Assembly (NCBI GenBank): GCA_030617765.1
Contig: JAUWUU010000005.1
Coordinates: forward strand, 1 to 34,657
DNA: 34,657 nucleotides
Origin: Flavobacteriia bacterium
Lineage (GTDB): Bacteria > Bacteroidota > Bacteroidia > Flavobacteriales > Flavobacteriaceae
Reading direction: 5' to 3'
Below, in pieces: positions 1 to 11,438 of this stretch (its first letter is position 1; every line of letters starts with the position of its first letter). The position numbers were made by a program, and so were the translations under genes. The notes beneath the pieces are model-generated. The model saw only the letters and a program-made list of their open reading frames with translations, made no database searches and was not told the origin of the DNA.

Positions 1-258
1 AAAAGCCAATAATGAAGTACTTATGGCAGCTATACCCGATCCGAATGGCAAAGCAGCTTCTGCATTTTCTAATGCTGCTAATTTTTTGCCAATAACCTCT
101 TGATTTGGTGTATTAAAATAACGCGGATATCTTTTTGTTTCAACATCTAAAAAAGGATAAGAAGTTGCCATAAAAATTGGTGAAACAGCACCTCCAAATT
201 GTTCATCTTTTATTTCACCTACGTGAATACAAACCGTATGTTTTCCTTTTTTATTCAT
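1..258 (-). CDS. Cys/Met metabolism PLP-dependent enzyme (cystathionine gamma-synthase / methionine gamma-lyase family), N-terminal fragment cut by the window edge
   Basis: Minus-strand translation from ATG at 258: MNKKGKHTVCIHVGEIKDEQFGGAVSPIFMATSYPFLDVETKRYPRYFNTPNQEVIGKKLAALENAEAALPFGSGIAAISTSLLAF; typical N-terminus of the family (VSPIFMATSY, ALENAEAALPFGSGIAAIS). Open to base 1. Confidence 0.85.
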   Translation of the reverse strand, partial: MNKKGKHTVCIHVGEIKDEQFGGAVSPIFMATSYPFLDVETKRYPRYFNTPNQEVIGKKLAALENAEAALPFGSGIAAISTSLLAF

Positions 259-261
259 CAC

Positions 262-807
262 CTATTCTTCAATCCATGAAACGATAGCGTCATCAGTAGG
301 CAAAGTTTTGGGATTTATCATCTTAATAACTTCTCCTTGCTCATTGATCAAGTATTTTTGAAAGTTCCATTTTATACTGGAATCTTTATAGCCATTTTTA
401 GATTTTTCTGTTAAGAACTGATATACAGGATGTATATCTTTTCCTTTTACAGAAATCTTTGACATCATCGGGAAAGTAACTCCATAATTTTGTTCACAAA
501 AAGTTGCTATTTCAGCATCGGTACCGGGTTCTTGTTTTTTAAAATTATTTGCAGGAAAGCCAACAATCACAAAATTTCTATCTTTATAAGTATCATATAA
601 TTTTTGCAGATCTTTATATTGGGGTGTCAACCCACATTCAGAAGCTGTATTTACGATCATTACTTTTTTACCTTTTAGAGATGCCATATCAAATTCATCT
701 CCAAACAGATCCTGTACTTTAAATTGATAAATATTCTCCTGAGCCTGTATTGAATTCCATGTAAATATTGAAAAAAGTAATATTACAATAAGATTTGATT
801 GTTTCAT
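262..807 (-). CDS. Glutathione peroxidase family protein, Cys type, with signal peptide
   Basis: VNTASECGLTPQYKDLQKLY...GFPANNF...KWNFQKYLI are GPx signature segments; Cys in place of Sec; N-terminal hydrophobic signal ending near AQE. Confidence 0.93.
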   Translation of the reverse strand: MKQSNLIVILLFSIFTWNSIQAQENIYQFKVQDLFGDEFDMASLKGKKVMIVNTASECGLTPQYKDLQKLYDTYKDRNFVIVGFPANNFKKQEPGTDAEIATFCEQNYGVTFPMMSKISVKGKDIHPVYQFLTEKSKNGYKDSSIKWNFQKYLINEQGEVIKMINPKTLPTDDAIVSWIEE

Positions 808-3800
808 TTTTTATAGTAGTTTTTATATTTATAGTATGCTAATAAACTTAATACAACTGAAATTGCTATCCAAGTCCAAATTTGATTTGGAATTGGTGCA
901 GATTCACCTGATGCATATGAATGTAAACCAGACAACAAGTGATTTACACCTAAATAGGTCATTAATATCGAAGCAAAAGCAAAAATTGAAACCATATTAA
1001 AGGTATATTTTCCTCTTAATCCGGGGATCAATCGCATATGCAAAACAAATGCATAGACCATAATACTGATCAAAGCCCAAGTTTCTTTAGGATCCCAACC
1101 CCAATATCTACCCCAACTCTCATTGGCCCAAATACCTCCTAAAAAGTTACCTATTGTTAATAATACCAAACCAATTGTCAATGACATTTCATTGATAACA
1201 GTAAGTTCATCGATTGATAGTTTTAGTTTATTCTTATTATTTTTTGATGTAAAAATATATAAGATCATAACCAACATTCCTAAGATCATACTAATTGTAA
1301 ACGGACCGTAACTTGCTACAATAATTGCAACATGAACCATTAACCAATAAGAATCTAAAACGGGTACTAAATTTCCAATAGAAGGATCCATCCAATTCCA
1401 GTGTGCTACCATCAAAAGCATAGATGTTACAAATGTTGTTGCAGCCAGTGTCAATGAAGATCTTTTTCCAAAGATCAAGCCAAACAGCATGGTGGCCCAA
1501 GACACATAAATCATTGATTCATAACCATTACTCCAGGGAGCATGTCCTGAGATATACCAACGTATTCCTAAACCAATAGTGTGATAAATAAATAATAATA
1601 ATATGACGAAAGAACTTATTTTTATTAATGATTTTACTAATTTATTGTCGTTAAAAATATTGATAATAACAACTACAAACATCAATAAACTCGCCAGCAT
1701 ATATTTCCAAAATAATCCTTTAAAAATATCGTATTTATTATAAAACAATTCTAAACTTACTTTCCTTTCTGAAGGCACAATTTCCCCTCCAAATTTATAT
1801 TGATATTTATGAAGACTCTCTAAAAGATCATCTGCTTTAGCATAATCATTAGTACTTACAGCAGTTTGAACTGTCTGACCATATAAATTAATGATATTAG
1901 CAACAAAAAGTGAATCTGTTCCTTTAAAACCGGCTTGATCAACTTCAAGATCAGAAAACCATTTATTATTCTTATCTCCGTTTAAGGGAAAAAATTTAAA
2001 AATATTACCTTGCAAAGCACCATATAAAAGATTTGCCCTTCCATCAATATTTAAAATACTCTCTTCGTATTTGGTTTTAATCTTCTTTTTATGTGCAATG
2101 GCAACCTCATTATTTAATTTGTATTCTCCTTTATCTGTAAATAGATCTGAAAAGCGAGCATATTTTTGATCGTGAGGAATACTGATTAGATCTCTAACTT
2201 TAGAATTCTCTTTTTTAATGTAGATAAAGGGTACAGAAAACCATATTCTTGGATTAGTAACCATAGAAACCATTACCTGATTTGCATCAAGACCTCCATA
2301 TGTATCTTTTTTACTTACTTTACGTAATAATTCTGATGCAAATGTATTTAGAGGTTTCATTCTACCACCTTCATCTTGTATGATCAAACTCCCAAATCTT
2401 TGGGCATGTTCATTATTTACCTTTGTAGTAATCAATAAAGAATCTAAACTATTTTGTTGATTATGTGGTTCTTGTGAATATAAAGATGCTGAAATCAATA
2501 ATAAAATCACTGTCAGTTGAGACTTTTTATCTTTTATTTTTTCTAATCTTTTTCTTAAAAAACCAAAACGTGTACTTTTAGAGAACAAGGCTAATATCAT
2601 CCCTAAAAATAATAATCCATAACCTAAATAGCTTGTCCATGTTCCAATTTTATCATGATTTACTGATAAAAATGTCTGTTCAATTTCACCCCTATCATTA
2701 TAACTCGATTGAAAAAAACGATATCCTTTATAGTCTAAAACGTGATTCATAAAGATTCTAAAATCAAAAGTTTTACTGTTATCGATTACAGTAATTTCAC
2801 TGGCATAAGATTTTGGACTTCTGGAACCTGGGTATCGATCTAATTGAAAATCACGTAATTTAATTGAAAATGGCAATTGTAATTGCTTAGCTCCATAACT
2901 GAGTCTAAAATTTAATCCGTCCAAATTAAAAATAACAGGACTTTTAGTTTGATTAGCGTTTCCTAAAAGAGCAACATTTTTAGATGCATTTTTTGTTTTA
3001 ACTTCAACTTCAAGCAAATCATTAAAATGTTCATCTTTATTTCCTGAAATCATTTTTAGTGAACCTTTTTGAGGTTCTTCAGGAAAAACAAGCTGAATCT
3101 TTCCAAATTGATATAATGAACGTAAATTAAAAACCTGTGTAGAATCTTTCGTAACTCCACCTTCTTCTCGCGAAGCCATGATCATAAAATTTCCATCAAA
3201 TGGAGCATTTATTTTTAAAACATCACTTTCAGTAAAAATATTGATAGCACCTTTTGTTGGATTTTCAAATGAAATTAATGTATTGTGAAGATCTACTACT
3301 TCTCCACTTTTTACATAATGTTCATGTCGCCCACTTCCACTTGATTCTACGATCTTTAAAAAAGTTTCTCCATTTTCTTCACTTACAAAGCTCTCATAAG
3401 CATTAGCAATATAATTTAGATATTTGATCTGTATTGACTCTCCTTTAAAATCAGTAGATATATTAAATTTATTACCTCCTCTAATTCCATTTAAAAATCT
3501 GCTTGTTGTCGCAATAAAACCTTTTTCATCATCAGGTATATTAGCAAATAATTGATCTTTATAAATTGGATTTTTCTGATCCTTACCATCATCAATATGG
3601 ACTTTAATATAAGCCCTGTCTGAAAGCATTGTATTGGTTGTTTCACCCTCATAAATTGGCATGGTACCTTCAAAACTAATATAACGAGTAATACCTGCTC
3701 CTATAATAATTAAAACAAAGGCCAAATGAAAAGTTAATGTAGCTAGCTTTTCTTTTTTGAAAAGTTTATATTTTTGAATATTTCCAATAAAATTAATCGC

Positions 3801-3971
3801 AAAAATAACCATAATCATCTCAAACCACCATGTATTATATACAAGAGCTTTAGCAGTTTGTGTACCAAGATCATTTTCAACAAAGGTTGCAATAGCCATA
3901 GAAGTTGCAAAAATGACAAATAAAAGTCCGGTAAGCTTGGTTGAAAATATAAAATTATAAAGTCGTTTCAT
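804..3971 (-). CDS. ccsBA: Fused cytochrome c biogenesis protein (ResB/CcsB + ResC/CcsA), 1055 aa
   Basis: N-terminal ResB-like region, C-terminal CcsA with WGRYWGWDPKETWALI motif and multiple TM helices; 4-bp overlap with the downstream gpx gene. Confidence 0.92.
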   Translation of the reverse strand: MKRLYNFIFSTKLTGLLFVIFATSMAIATFVENDLGTQTAKALVYNTWWFEMIMVIFAINFIGNIQKYKLFKKEKLATLTFHLAFVLIIIGAGITRYISFEGTMPIYEGETTNTMLSDRAYIKVHIDDGKDQKNPIYKDQLFANIPDDEKGFIATTSRFLNGIRGGNKFNISTDFKGESIQIKYLNYIANAYESFVSEENGETFLKIVESSGSGRHEHYVKSGEVVDLHNTLISFENPTKGAINIFTESDVLKINAPFDGNFMIMASREEGGVTKDSTQVFNLRSLYQFGKIQLVFPEEPQKGSLKMISGNKDEHFNDLLEVEVKTKNASKNVALLGNANQTKSPVIFNLDGLNFRLSYGAKQLQLPFSIKLRDFQLDRYPGSRSPKSYASEITVIDNSKTFDFRIFMNHVLDYKGYRFFQSSYNDRGEIEQTFLSVNHDKIGTWTSYLGYGLLFLGMILALFSKSTRFGFLRKRLEKIKDKKSQLTVILLLISASLYSQEPHNQQNSLDSLLITTKVNNEHAQRFGSLIIQDEGGRMKPLNTFASELLRKVSKKDTYGGLDANQVMVSMVTNPRIWFSVPFIYIKKENSKVRDLISIPHDQKYARFSDLFTDKGEYKLNNEVAIAHKKKIKTKYEESILNIDGRANLLYGALQGNIFKFFPLNGDKNNKWFSDLEVDQAGFKGTDSLFVANIINLYGQTVQTAVSTNDYAKADDLLESLHKYQYKFGGEIVPSERKVSLELFYNKYDIFKGLFWKYMLASLLMFVVVIINIFNDNKLVKSLIKISSFVILLLFIYHTIGLGIRWYISGHAPWSNGYESMIYVSWATMLFGLIFGKRSSLTLAATTFVTSMLLMVAHWNWMDPSIGNLVPVLDSYWLMVHVAIIVASYGPFTISMILGMLVMILYIFTSKNNKNKLKLSIDELTVINEMSLTIGLVLLTIGNFLGGIWANESWGRYWGWDPKETWALISIMVYAFVLHMRLIPGLRGKYTFNMVSIFAFASILMTYLGVNHLLSGLHSYASGESAPIPNQIWTWIAISVVLSLLAYYKYKNYYKK

Positions 3972-4201
3972 CTTTGTAAGTTAGTGTGGCGAATTTAATA
4001 AATTTATATAGTGTAATTTAAGAAAACAGTCATATTTTATAAAAATTACTTCTTTTTATATAAGAATCCAGCTAGTTTAGATATGTTAACTATTTATTAC
4101 CAGATTATTATAAATATTTTCAAAAATTTAAAAAAGATCATTTTTATACTTAAGTTACTTAGTCAGTAGGCAGGGTTTTTACTTTTATGTATTTTTACCA
4201 A

Positions 4202-4894
4202 ATGAGAATAGATATAATTACCGTTTCACCCGAATTGATTAAAAGTCCGTTTGAGCATTCTATCATCAAACGTGCAATTAATAAGGGTTTTGTAGAAATT
4301 CATTTTCATGATCTCCGAAAATATGCTTTAAATAAATATGGCAAAATTGACGATTACCAATTTGGTGGCGGTGCAGGTATGGTTTTGATGATCGAACCTA
4401 TAGATAATTGTATTTCAGCATTGTTGACTCAACGAGAATATGATGAAATTATTTATATGACGCCTGATGCTAAAACGTTGAATCAAAAAACAGCAAACAA
4501 TATTTCAACCCTCAAGAATATCATTATTTTAACCGGTCATTATAAAGGTGTTGATCAAAGAGTAAGAGATAAATTTATCACAAAAGAAATATCTATTGGT
4601 GATTATGTACTTTCTGGTGGTGAATTGGCAGCAGCGGTTCTTTGCGATTCGATTATTAGATTAATTCCAGGTGTTTTAGGAGATGAAACATCTGCTTTAA
4701 CCGATTCTTTTCAGGATAATTTATTAGCGCCACCTGTATATACGCGACCTGCAGAATACAGGGGAATGAAAACCCCTGAAATATTACTTTCGGGTAATTT
4801 TCCAAAAATTGAACAATGGCGCCATGATGAAGCGATAAAAAGAACCCAATCAATTCGTCCCGACCTACTAAATAATGATGAAGAACTCCTATGA
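4202..4894 (+). CDS. trmD: tRNA (guanine-N1)-methyltransferase TrmD
   Basis: [25 protein letters not shown]...[14 protein letters not shown]...[41 protein letters not shown] opens at 4187 but the family N-terminus starts at the ATG at 4202. Confidence 0.97.
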   Translation: MRIDIITVSPELIKSPFEHSIIKRAINKGFVEIHFHDLRKYALNKYGKIDDYQFGGGAGMVLMIEPIDNCISALLTQREYDEIIYMTPDAKTLNQKTANNISTLKNIIILTGHYKGVDQRVRDKFITKEISIGDYVLSGGELAAAVLCDSIIRLIPGVLGDETSALTDSFQDNLLAPPVYTRPAEYRGMKTPEILLSGNFPKIEQWRHDEAIKRTQSIRPDLLNNDEELL

Positions 4895-5628
4895 AATATT
4901 TCATCTTCATAATAATTATATTAATTCATTCCTCTTCAATAGCTCAAATTGATAGTATTTCAAATTTTAATCAAAAACCGGAGAGTTCATTTCTAAAAAA
5001 ATCTATAGTTCCCTTAACATTAATTGGAACAGGCTTAATCATAAATTATTCAAATGGCAGTTTTGGCAAAGAGAATTTACAGGAGAAAATACATGATAAT
5101 CTCAACAATTTTCATACAAATGCAGATGATTATCTACTTTTTGTTCCTGCAGTAACTATGTATACTGCAGATTTATTAAAGGTAGAAAGTAAAAATGATG
5201 CGTTTACTCAAACTAAATATCTGGCAATTGCCGGATTGGCTAACAATTTGATCACTTTTGGCTTAAAAAGAATTACTGATGAAGAAAGACCAAATGGTGA
5301 GGATTATAGTTTTCCGTCAGGTCATACTTCAAATGCATTTGTTATGGCAACAGTTTTACATCACGAATTTATTGATACGAGTCCTTGGCTTGCATATAGC
5401 GGTTATGCTTTTGCTACAACTACCGGAGTGCTAAGAGTTTTGAATAACAAACATTGGGTCTCAGATGTTTTGGTTGGTGCCGGCATAGGTATTTTAGTTA
5501 CTGATCTAGTTTACAAATTTGAACCTTTAAAGGACTGGAACCCGTTTAAAACAAAAAATACACATGTTATTATTAGTCCTACCTACTCTAATGAACAATT
5601 TGGACTATATGCTAACATGCAGTTTTAA
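4891..5628 (+). CDS. PAP2-superfamily phosphatase, exported/membrane
   Basis: [21 protein letters not shown] and [12 protein letters not shown] match the three PAP2 motifs; ATGA overlap with trmD; N-terminal signal. Confidence 0.9.
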   Translation: MKYFIFIIIILIHSSSIAQIDSISNFNQKPESSFLKKSIVPLTLIGTGLIINYSNGSFGKENLQEKIHDNLNNFHTNADDYLLFVPAVTMYTADLLKVESKNDAFTQTKYLAIAGLANNLITFGLKRITDEERPNGEDYSFPSGHTSNAFVMATVLHHEFIDTSPWLAYSGYAFATTTGVLRVLNNKHWVSDVLVGAGIGILVTDLVYKFEPLKDWNPFKTKNTHVIISPTYSNEQFGLYANMQF

Positions 5629-5780
5629 AGAACTTTATACCATATAATTGGCTTAAAATATTTTTTGGAATTATTTAATTTATATTCTATTTTTTTTCTA
5701 AATTTGCAAACTCAAAATTAACCTCTGACGAGAATCGTGAATGTTGATCTTTGAATAAGCATATTTATCAAACAAATACA

Positions 5781-6131
5781 ATGGAAAATTTAGTAAAATT
5801 TGTACAAGACGAATTTATTGCAAAAAATGAGCTGCCGGAATTTTCAGCCGGTGATACCATTACTGTATATTATGAAATTAAAGAAGGTGTAAAAACCCGT
5901 ACTCAGTTTTTTAAAGGAGTAGTTATGCAACGCAGAGGTAGTGGACTTTCAGAAACATTTACAATTAGAAAAATGTCAGGAACATTTGGTGTTGAACGTA
6001 TTTTTCCAATTAACCTACCTGCAATCAATAAAATTGAAGTTAACAAACGTGGTAAAGTAAGAAGAGCCAGAATTTTTTACTATAGAAATCTTACAGGTAA
6101 AAAAGCTCAAATCAAGGATAAAAGATTTTAG
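5781..6131 (+). CDS. rplS: 50S ribosomal protein L19
   Basis: MENLVKFVQDEF...FSAGDTITVYYEIKEG...FKGVVMQRRGSGLSETFTIRKMS...FPINLPAINKIEVNKRGKVRRARIFYYRNLTGKKAQIKDKRF. ORF opens at 5751; start most likely 5781. Confidence 0.97.
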   Translation: MENLVKFVQDEFIAKNELPEFSAGDTITVYYEIKEGVKTRTQFFKGVVMQRRGSGLSETFTIRKMSGTFGVERIFPINLPAINKIEVNKRGKVRRARIFYYRNLTGKKAQIKDKRF

Positions 6132-6167
6132 ATTTTTACTGAATAACATATTTATAAAAGATTTGAT

Positions 6168-6198
6168 CCTATCAGTTTAATAACTGGTAGGGTTTTTT
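6168..6198 (+). terminator. Rho-independent terminator downstream of rplS
   Basis: CCTATCAGTT-TAAT-AACTGGTAGG (10-bp stem with one GU) followed by GTTTTTTATT. Confidence 0.8.
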
Positions 6199-6333
6199 AT
6201 TAACAAATGTTTATAAGTGTTCTTCATTTCTTGTTCGTAACTATTGAGTAGGATTTTTTGCAAAAGTTACAATCTTACCTATCTTCGCTTAAGAATTCAG
6301 TCAATAAAAATTAAGTTCTTTTTTTACAAATTG

Positions 6334-6433
6334 AAATTGATGCAGACCATTATCAAGTACGCATTAAAATTGATGCAAGTCAAGATTAGATACGAATTGG
6401 TTTTGGTGCAAACCAAAATTATGTTTGTAATTT
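6334..6433 (+). repeat. Three-copy degenerate 33-bp tandem repeat
   Basis: AAATTGATGCA at 6334, AAATTGATGCA at 6367, GTTTTGGTGCA at 6400, spaced exactly 33 bp. Confidence 0.6.
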
Positions 6434-6757
6434 AGAATTAAGGTTTGTTGATGATTCTAACAAGTTCGAACTGAAATGTTTTAAATAACTCTTCAAAAAA
6501 TACGACTAAGTGTTTAGCATGAATAATTAGTAATATTAAAATGAGCATTTAAAACGAAGTACTTTAAAAAAATATTTAAAACTATTATTACTTAGTTCTA
6601 ATAATTTTAAAGATTTATTAAAGTATTGAAATGTAAAGTAAAAACTATGTCAAAGTAGTATTTACAGTTTTAAAGTAAAAAGAATAAAAACCATGCAAGT
6701 GGTGATTATGATTTTTAAAACAAAAACAGTAATTTTTTACTATATGTTTCGGCAAAT

Positions 6758-6798
6758 AGCCATGATAGAGATTAAAATCTGTTATGGCTTTTGTTTTT
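6758..6798 (+). terminator. Orphan intrinsic terminator in the rplS-icd gap
   Basis: AGCCATGATAGA / TCTGTTATGGCT 12-bp stem (2 GU), 8-nt loop, followed by TTTGTTTTTTAT. Confidence 0.7.
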
Positions 6799-6910
6799 TA
6801 TATAATGGCCCGGCCCCTCCTTGACTTTTTAACATATGTTAATAAATATTGTTAATTAAATGTTAAAAAATATAAATATGGATTACTCCAAATATTTTAT
6901 TCAAACACTT

Positions 6911-6918
6911 TATATTTG
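6911..6918 (+). promoter_or_regulatory. Possible Bacteroidetes -7 element (TATATTTG)
   Basis: Matches TAnnTTTG; no clear TTG -33 element found at the expected spacing, so tentative. Confidence 0.3.
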
Positions 6919-7170
6919 ATTAATGTCTTTAAAGATATATAGATACGATTCCCTAAGTTATTGTTATGAAACTTAACGCTTCTATTTTATTTTTAAAACA
7001 TTAGGATTTCACTAATCCAAACTTTGTTTTTAAACGCTTATTTCTAATCTGGTATTAAGTACACTTATATGAAATGAACAAGGTTTAAAAACTAAATTAA
7101 AAGTATTATTTATAATAAATTTGCTTTTAGTTGCGAATCAATATTTTTTAAATATTGTACTAGCTAACCT

Positions 7171-7208
7171 AAAAACCATGTAATTTTTATTACATGGTTT
7201 TTTATTAT
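7171..7208 (+). terminator. Orphan intrinsic terminator in the rplS-icd gap
   Basis: AAAAACCATGTAA / TTACATGGTTTTT perfect 13-bp stem (7171-7183 / 7190-7202), 6-nt loop, T-rich tail. Confidence 0.8.
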
Positions 7209-7415
7209 TATTTATACATCAATACAAAAACCAATAAAAACATTTATACAAATATGAAAAATTATTTGGTTTTTTGTAATGATTTATATTTACAAGCCCC
7301 TAACCAAACTATTTTTGACAGCAGCAATTGTCACCCTATCCTTAAAAAAATATTTACTATTACAATTATGCAATTTTAAGCACATTATAAAATGACTTTT
7401 TGCATAAAAATTAAT

Positions 7416-7423
7416 TATATTTG
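7416..7423 (+). promoter_or_regulatory. Possible -7 element upstream of icd (TATATTTG)
   Basis: TAnnTTTG match ~80 nt upstream of the icd ATG; the nearby TTG (7400-7402) is spaced too closely for the consensus. Confidence 0.35.
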
Positions 7424-7457
7424 TTTCACAAAAATCAAATTAATAATAATGCAATAA

Positions 7458-9731
<2,274 letters not shown>

Positions 9732-9735
9732 TGTT

Positions 9736-9837
9736 TTGATATTTAGCATTGGTGTTTTATTGGCTTTAATTTCAGTTGTAATTTTTACACAAGGTATTCG
9801 TCTTATTATAAAATCTTATTTTTATAATGATAAGTAA
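9736..9837 (+). CDS. Candidate small single-TM protein (~33 aa), not in the ORF track
   Basis: TTG-initiated frame reads (M)IFSIGVLLALISVVIFTQGIRLIIKSYFYNDK*, stop at 9835-9837, overlapping the next gene's ATG (9827). Confidence 0.35.
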   Translation: MIFSIGVLLALISVVIFTQGIRLIIKSYFYNDK

Positions 9838-10894
9838 ATCATCTATAGTAAAATTAACCCAATGGGAACACTGGCCTACAGTTGTTTATTATCTGCCCCT
9901 ACTTCCATTTTTTTTTATTAGATCAATAAAGGCAAAGCATCCTCTCCATTATGTAGCTACAAATCCCGGTATATTTTATTCGGGAAATGGTACCGAATCA
10001 AAATTCAAAACACTTTTATTAATTCCTGAAAAGTATCGACCAAAAAGTATGTTGGTACAAAAAAATGAAGATTACTCAGTTATTTTAAAAAAATTATCTA
10101 TTGAAAAAATTGATTTTCCATTAATTGCAAAGCCCGATATAGGTTTTAGAGGTTATTTGGTTAAGAAAATAGATTCAGAAGCTCAATTAAAATCCTATTT
10201 ATCAATTATTGATGAAACCATTATTTTACAAGAATTTATTGATCTTAAAAATGAAATGGGCATTTTTTACTATCGATTACCAGGTAGTAAACACGGTAAG
10301 ATTACTTCTATTACCATTAAAAAATATTTAACAATTACAGGCGATGGCAAAAGAACACTCACAGAATTAATCTTACAAGATCAAAGGGCTTTTTTATATT
10401 ATGATCTGCTTAAAAATATCCATAAAGAAAATTTAGATTTGGTATTTAAAGAAGGTGAAAAAATAACCCTTTCAGTAATTGGTAATCATTCAAAAGGTAC
10501 TCAATTTTTAAATGGCAATCATTTAATAAGTAGAGAATTAGAAAAATTTTTAGATGAAATAAATTATCAGATCAAAGGATGGTATTATGGTCGTTTAGAC
10601 ATCAAATACAATGACTTTGAAGATTTAATTAAAGCAAAAGATTTTAAAATTATTGAAGTAAATGGTATTATTTCAGAACCAACACATATTTATGATGCTA
10701 CAAGTAAAAATGCATCATATCTAAATGCTGTAAGAACAATAAATGATCATTGGGTAATTATGGATAGAATTGCTTTAATAAATCACGAAAAATATGCTGT
10801 TAAATATCCGAAAATTTTGCCTTATGCAAAAAATATGATATGGTTACACTTCTATTCCAAAAAATTAAAGAAGCTTAATAAAAAAGATTTTTAA
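9827..10894 (+). CDS. ATP-grasp / D-alanine--D-alanine ligase-like protein
   Basis: FPLIAKPDIGFRGYLVKKI, IILQEFIDLKNEMGIFYYRLPG, FKIIEVNGIISEPTHIYD are consistent with an ATP-grasp ligase; substrate unknown. Confidence 0.75.
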   Translation: MISKSSIVKLTQWEHWPTVVYYLPLLPFFFIRSIKAKHPLHYVATNPGIFYSGNGTESKFKTLLLIPEKYRPKSMLVQKNEDYSVILKKLSIEKIDFPLIAKPDIGFRGYLVKKIDSEAQLKSYLSIIDETIILQEFIDLKNEMGIFYYRLPGSKHGKITSITIKKYLTITGDGKRTLTELILQDQRAFLYYDLLKNIHKENLDLVFKEGEKITLSVIGNHSKGTQFLNGNHLISRELEKFLDEINYQIKGWYYGRLDIKYNDFEDLIKAKDFKIIEVNGIISEPTHIYDATSKNASYLNAVRTINDHWVIMDRIALINHEKYAVKYPKILPYAKNMIWLHFYSKKLKKLNKKDF

Positions 10895-10909
10895 TTTTTT
10901 ATACTTCTT
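10868..10909. terminator. Probable bidirectional terminator embedded in convergent 3' ends
   Basis: AAGAAG...ATAAAAAA / TTTTTTAT.CTTCTT interrupted stem across the 4-bp gap between convergent genes. Confidence 0.5.
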
Positions 10910-11396
10910 GATTTATATTTCGAGGAGTGGTTGGATTATATCCAAAATCAGTATCAGGTAATTCAATTCCCAATTGAGAAATTATATACCCAATACTTGC
11001 AAAATGATGGATTGCGTGACTATGTGCTTGAATTAAAGCAGATGCCAATGTGTAATTTGCTGTAACAACTCCTAATCCCAGATCATCCTCCACTTCAACA
11101 ATAATATTTAAATCAATTGATTTTAAATCTTCAAGTTTTGATATAGTTTCATTAAAATAAATCAAACCAAATTCAACTTTATTTTCTGCCAATTCATTTC
11201 TTTTCCTAGCAGCCAGATCCACCTGTTTAGATTCCAAACCATCAAAAATACAATCAAAAATATCTAATATATGACGCATATGAATTCCAATACTTGAAAA
11301 ATATGGGGGAATAGAATTATCACTGTATTGTCGATCATCAATTGAATTTAACAATTGAACACCTCGTTGTAAATTTTTGATAATGGCGTTAATCAT
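10899..11396 (-). CDS. DinB-like family protein
   Basis: ~165 aa helical protein with spaced His residues (GIHMRHILDIFD, LIQAHSHAIHHFASIGYIISQLG), as in DinB/YfiT-type metalloproteins. Confidence 0.75.
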   Translation of the reverse strand: MINAIIKNLQRGVQLLNSIDDRQYSDNSIPPYFSSIGIHMRHILDIFDCIFDGLESKQVDLAARKRNELAENKVEFGLIYFNETISKLEDLKSIDLNIIVEVEDDLGLGVVTANYTLASALIQAHSHAIHHFASIGYIISQLGIELPDTDFGYNPTTPRNINQEV

Positions 11397-11438
11397 AAAT
11401 CTTTTTGTTTTTCTGACGCTAATTTAATCATATAATTA

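Noticed and set aside
1123-1500. ORFs opposite to or in another frame of ccsBA (62 and 69 aa)
   Set aside because: Overlap the conserved CcsA domain; no independent coding support.
6455-6480. AGTTCGAACT resembling a tRNA T-loop
   Set aside because: Flanks do not form a T-stem and no acceptor, D or anticodon arms are present; simply a 10-nt palindrome.
7203-7255. Two ATTTATACA direct repeats resembling DnaA boxes (TTATNCACA)
   Set aside because: Imperfect matches, only two copies, and no dnaA or origin-type neighbours; expected in AT-rich sequence.
7194-7379. 61-aa plus-strand ORF MVFYYYLYINTKTNKNIY...
   Set aside because: Starts inside the 3' arm of the orphan terminator and has AT-driven N/Y/K/I composition; no family recognised.
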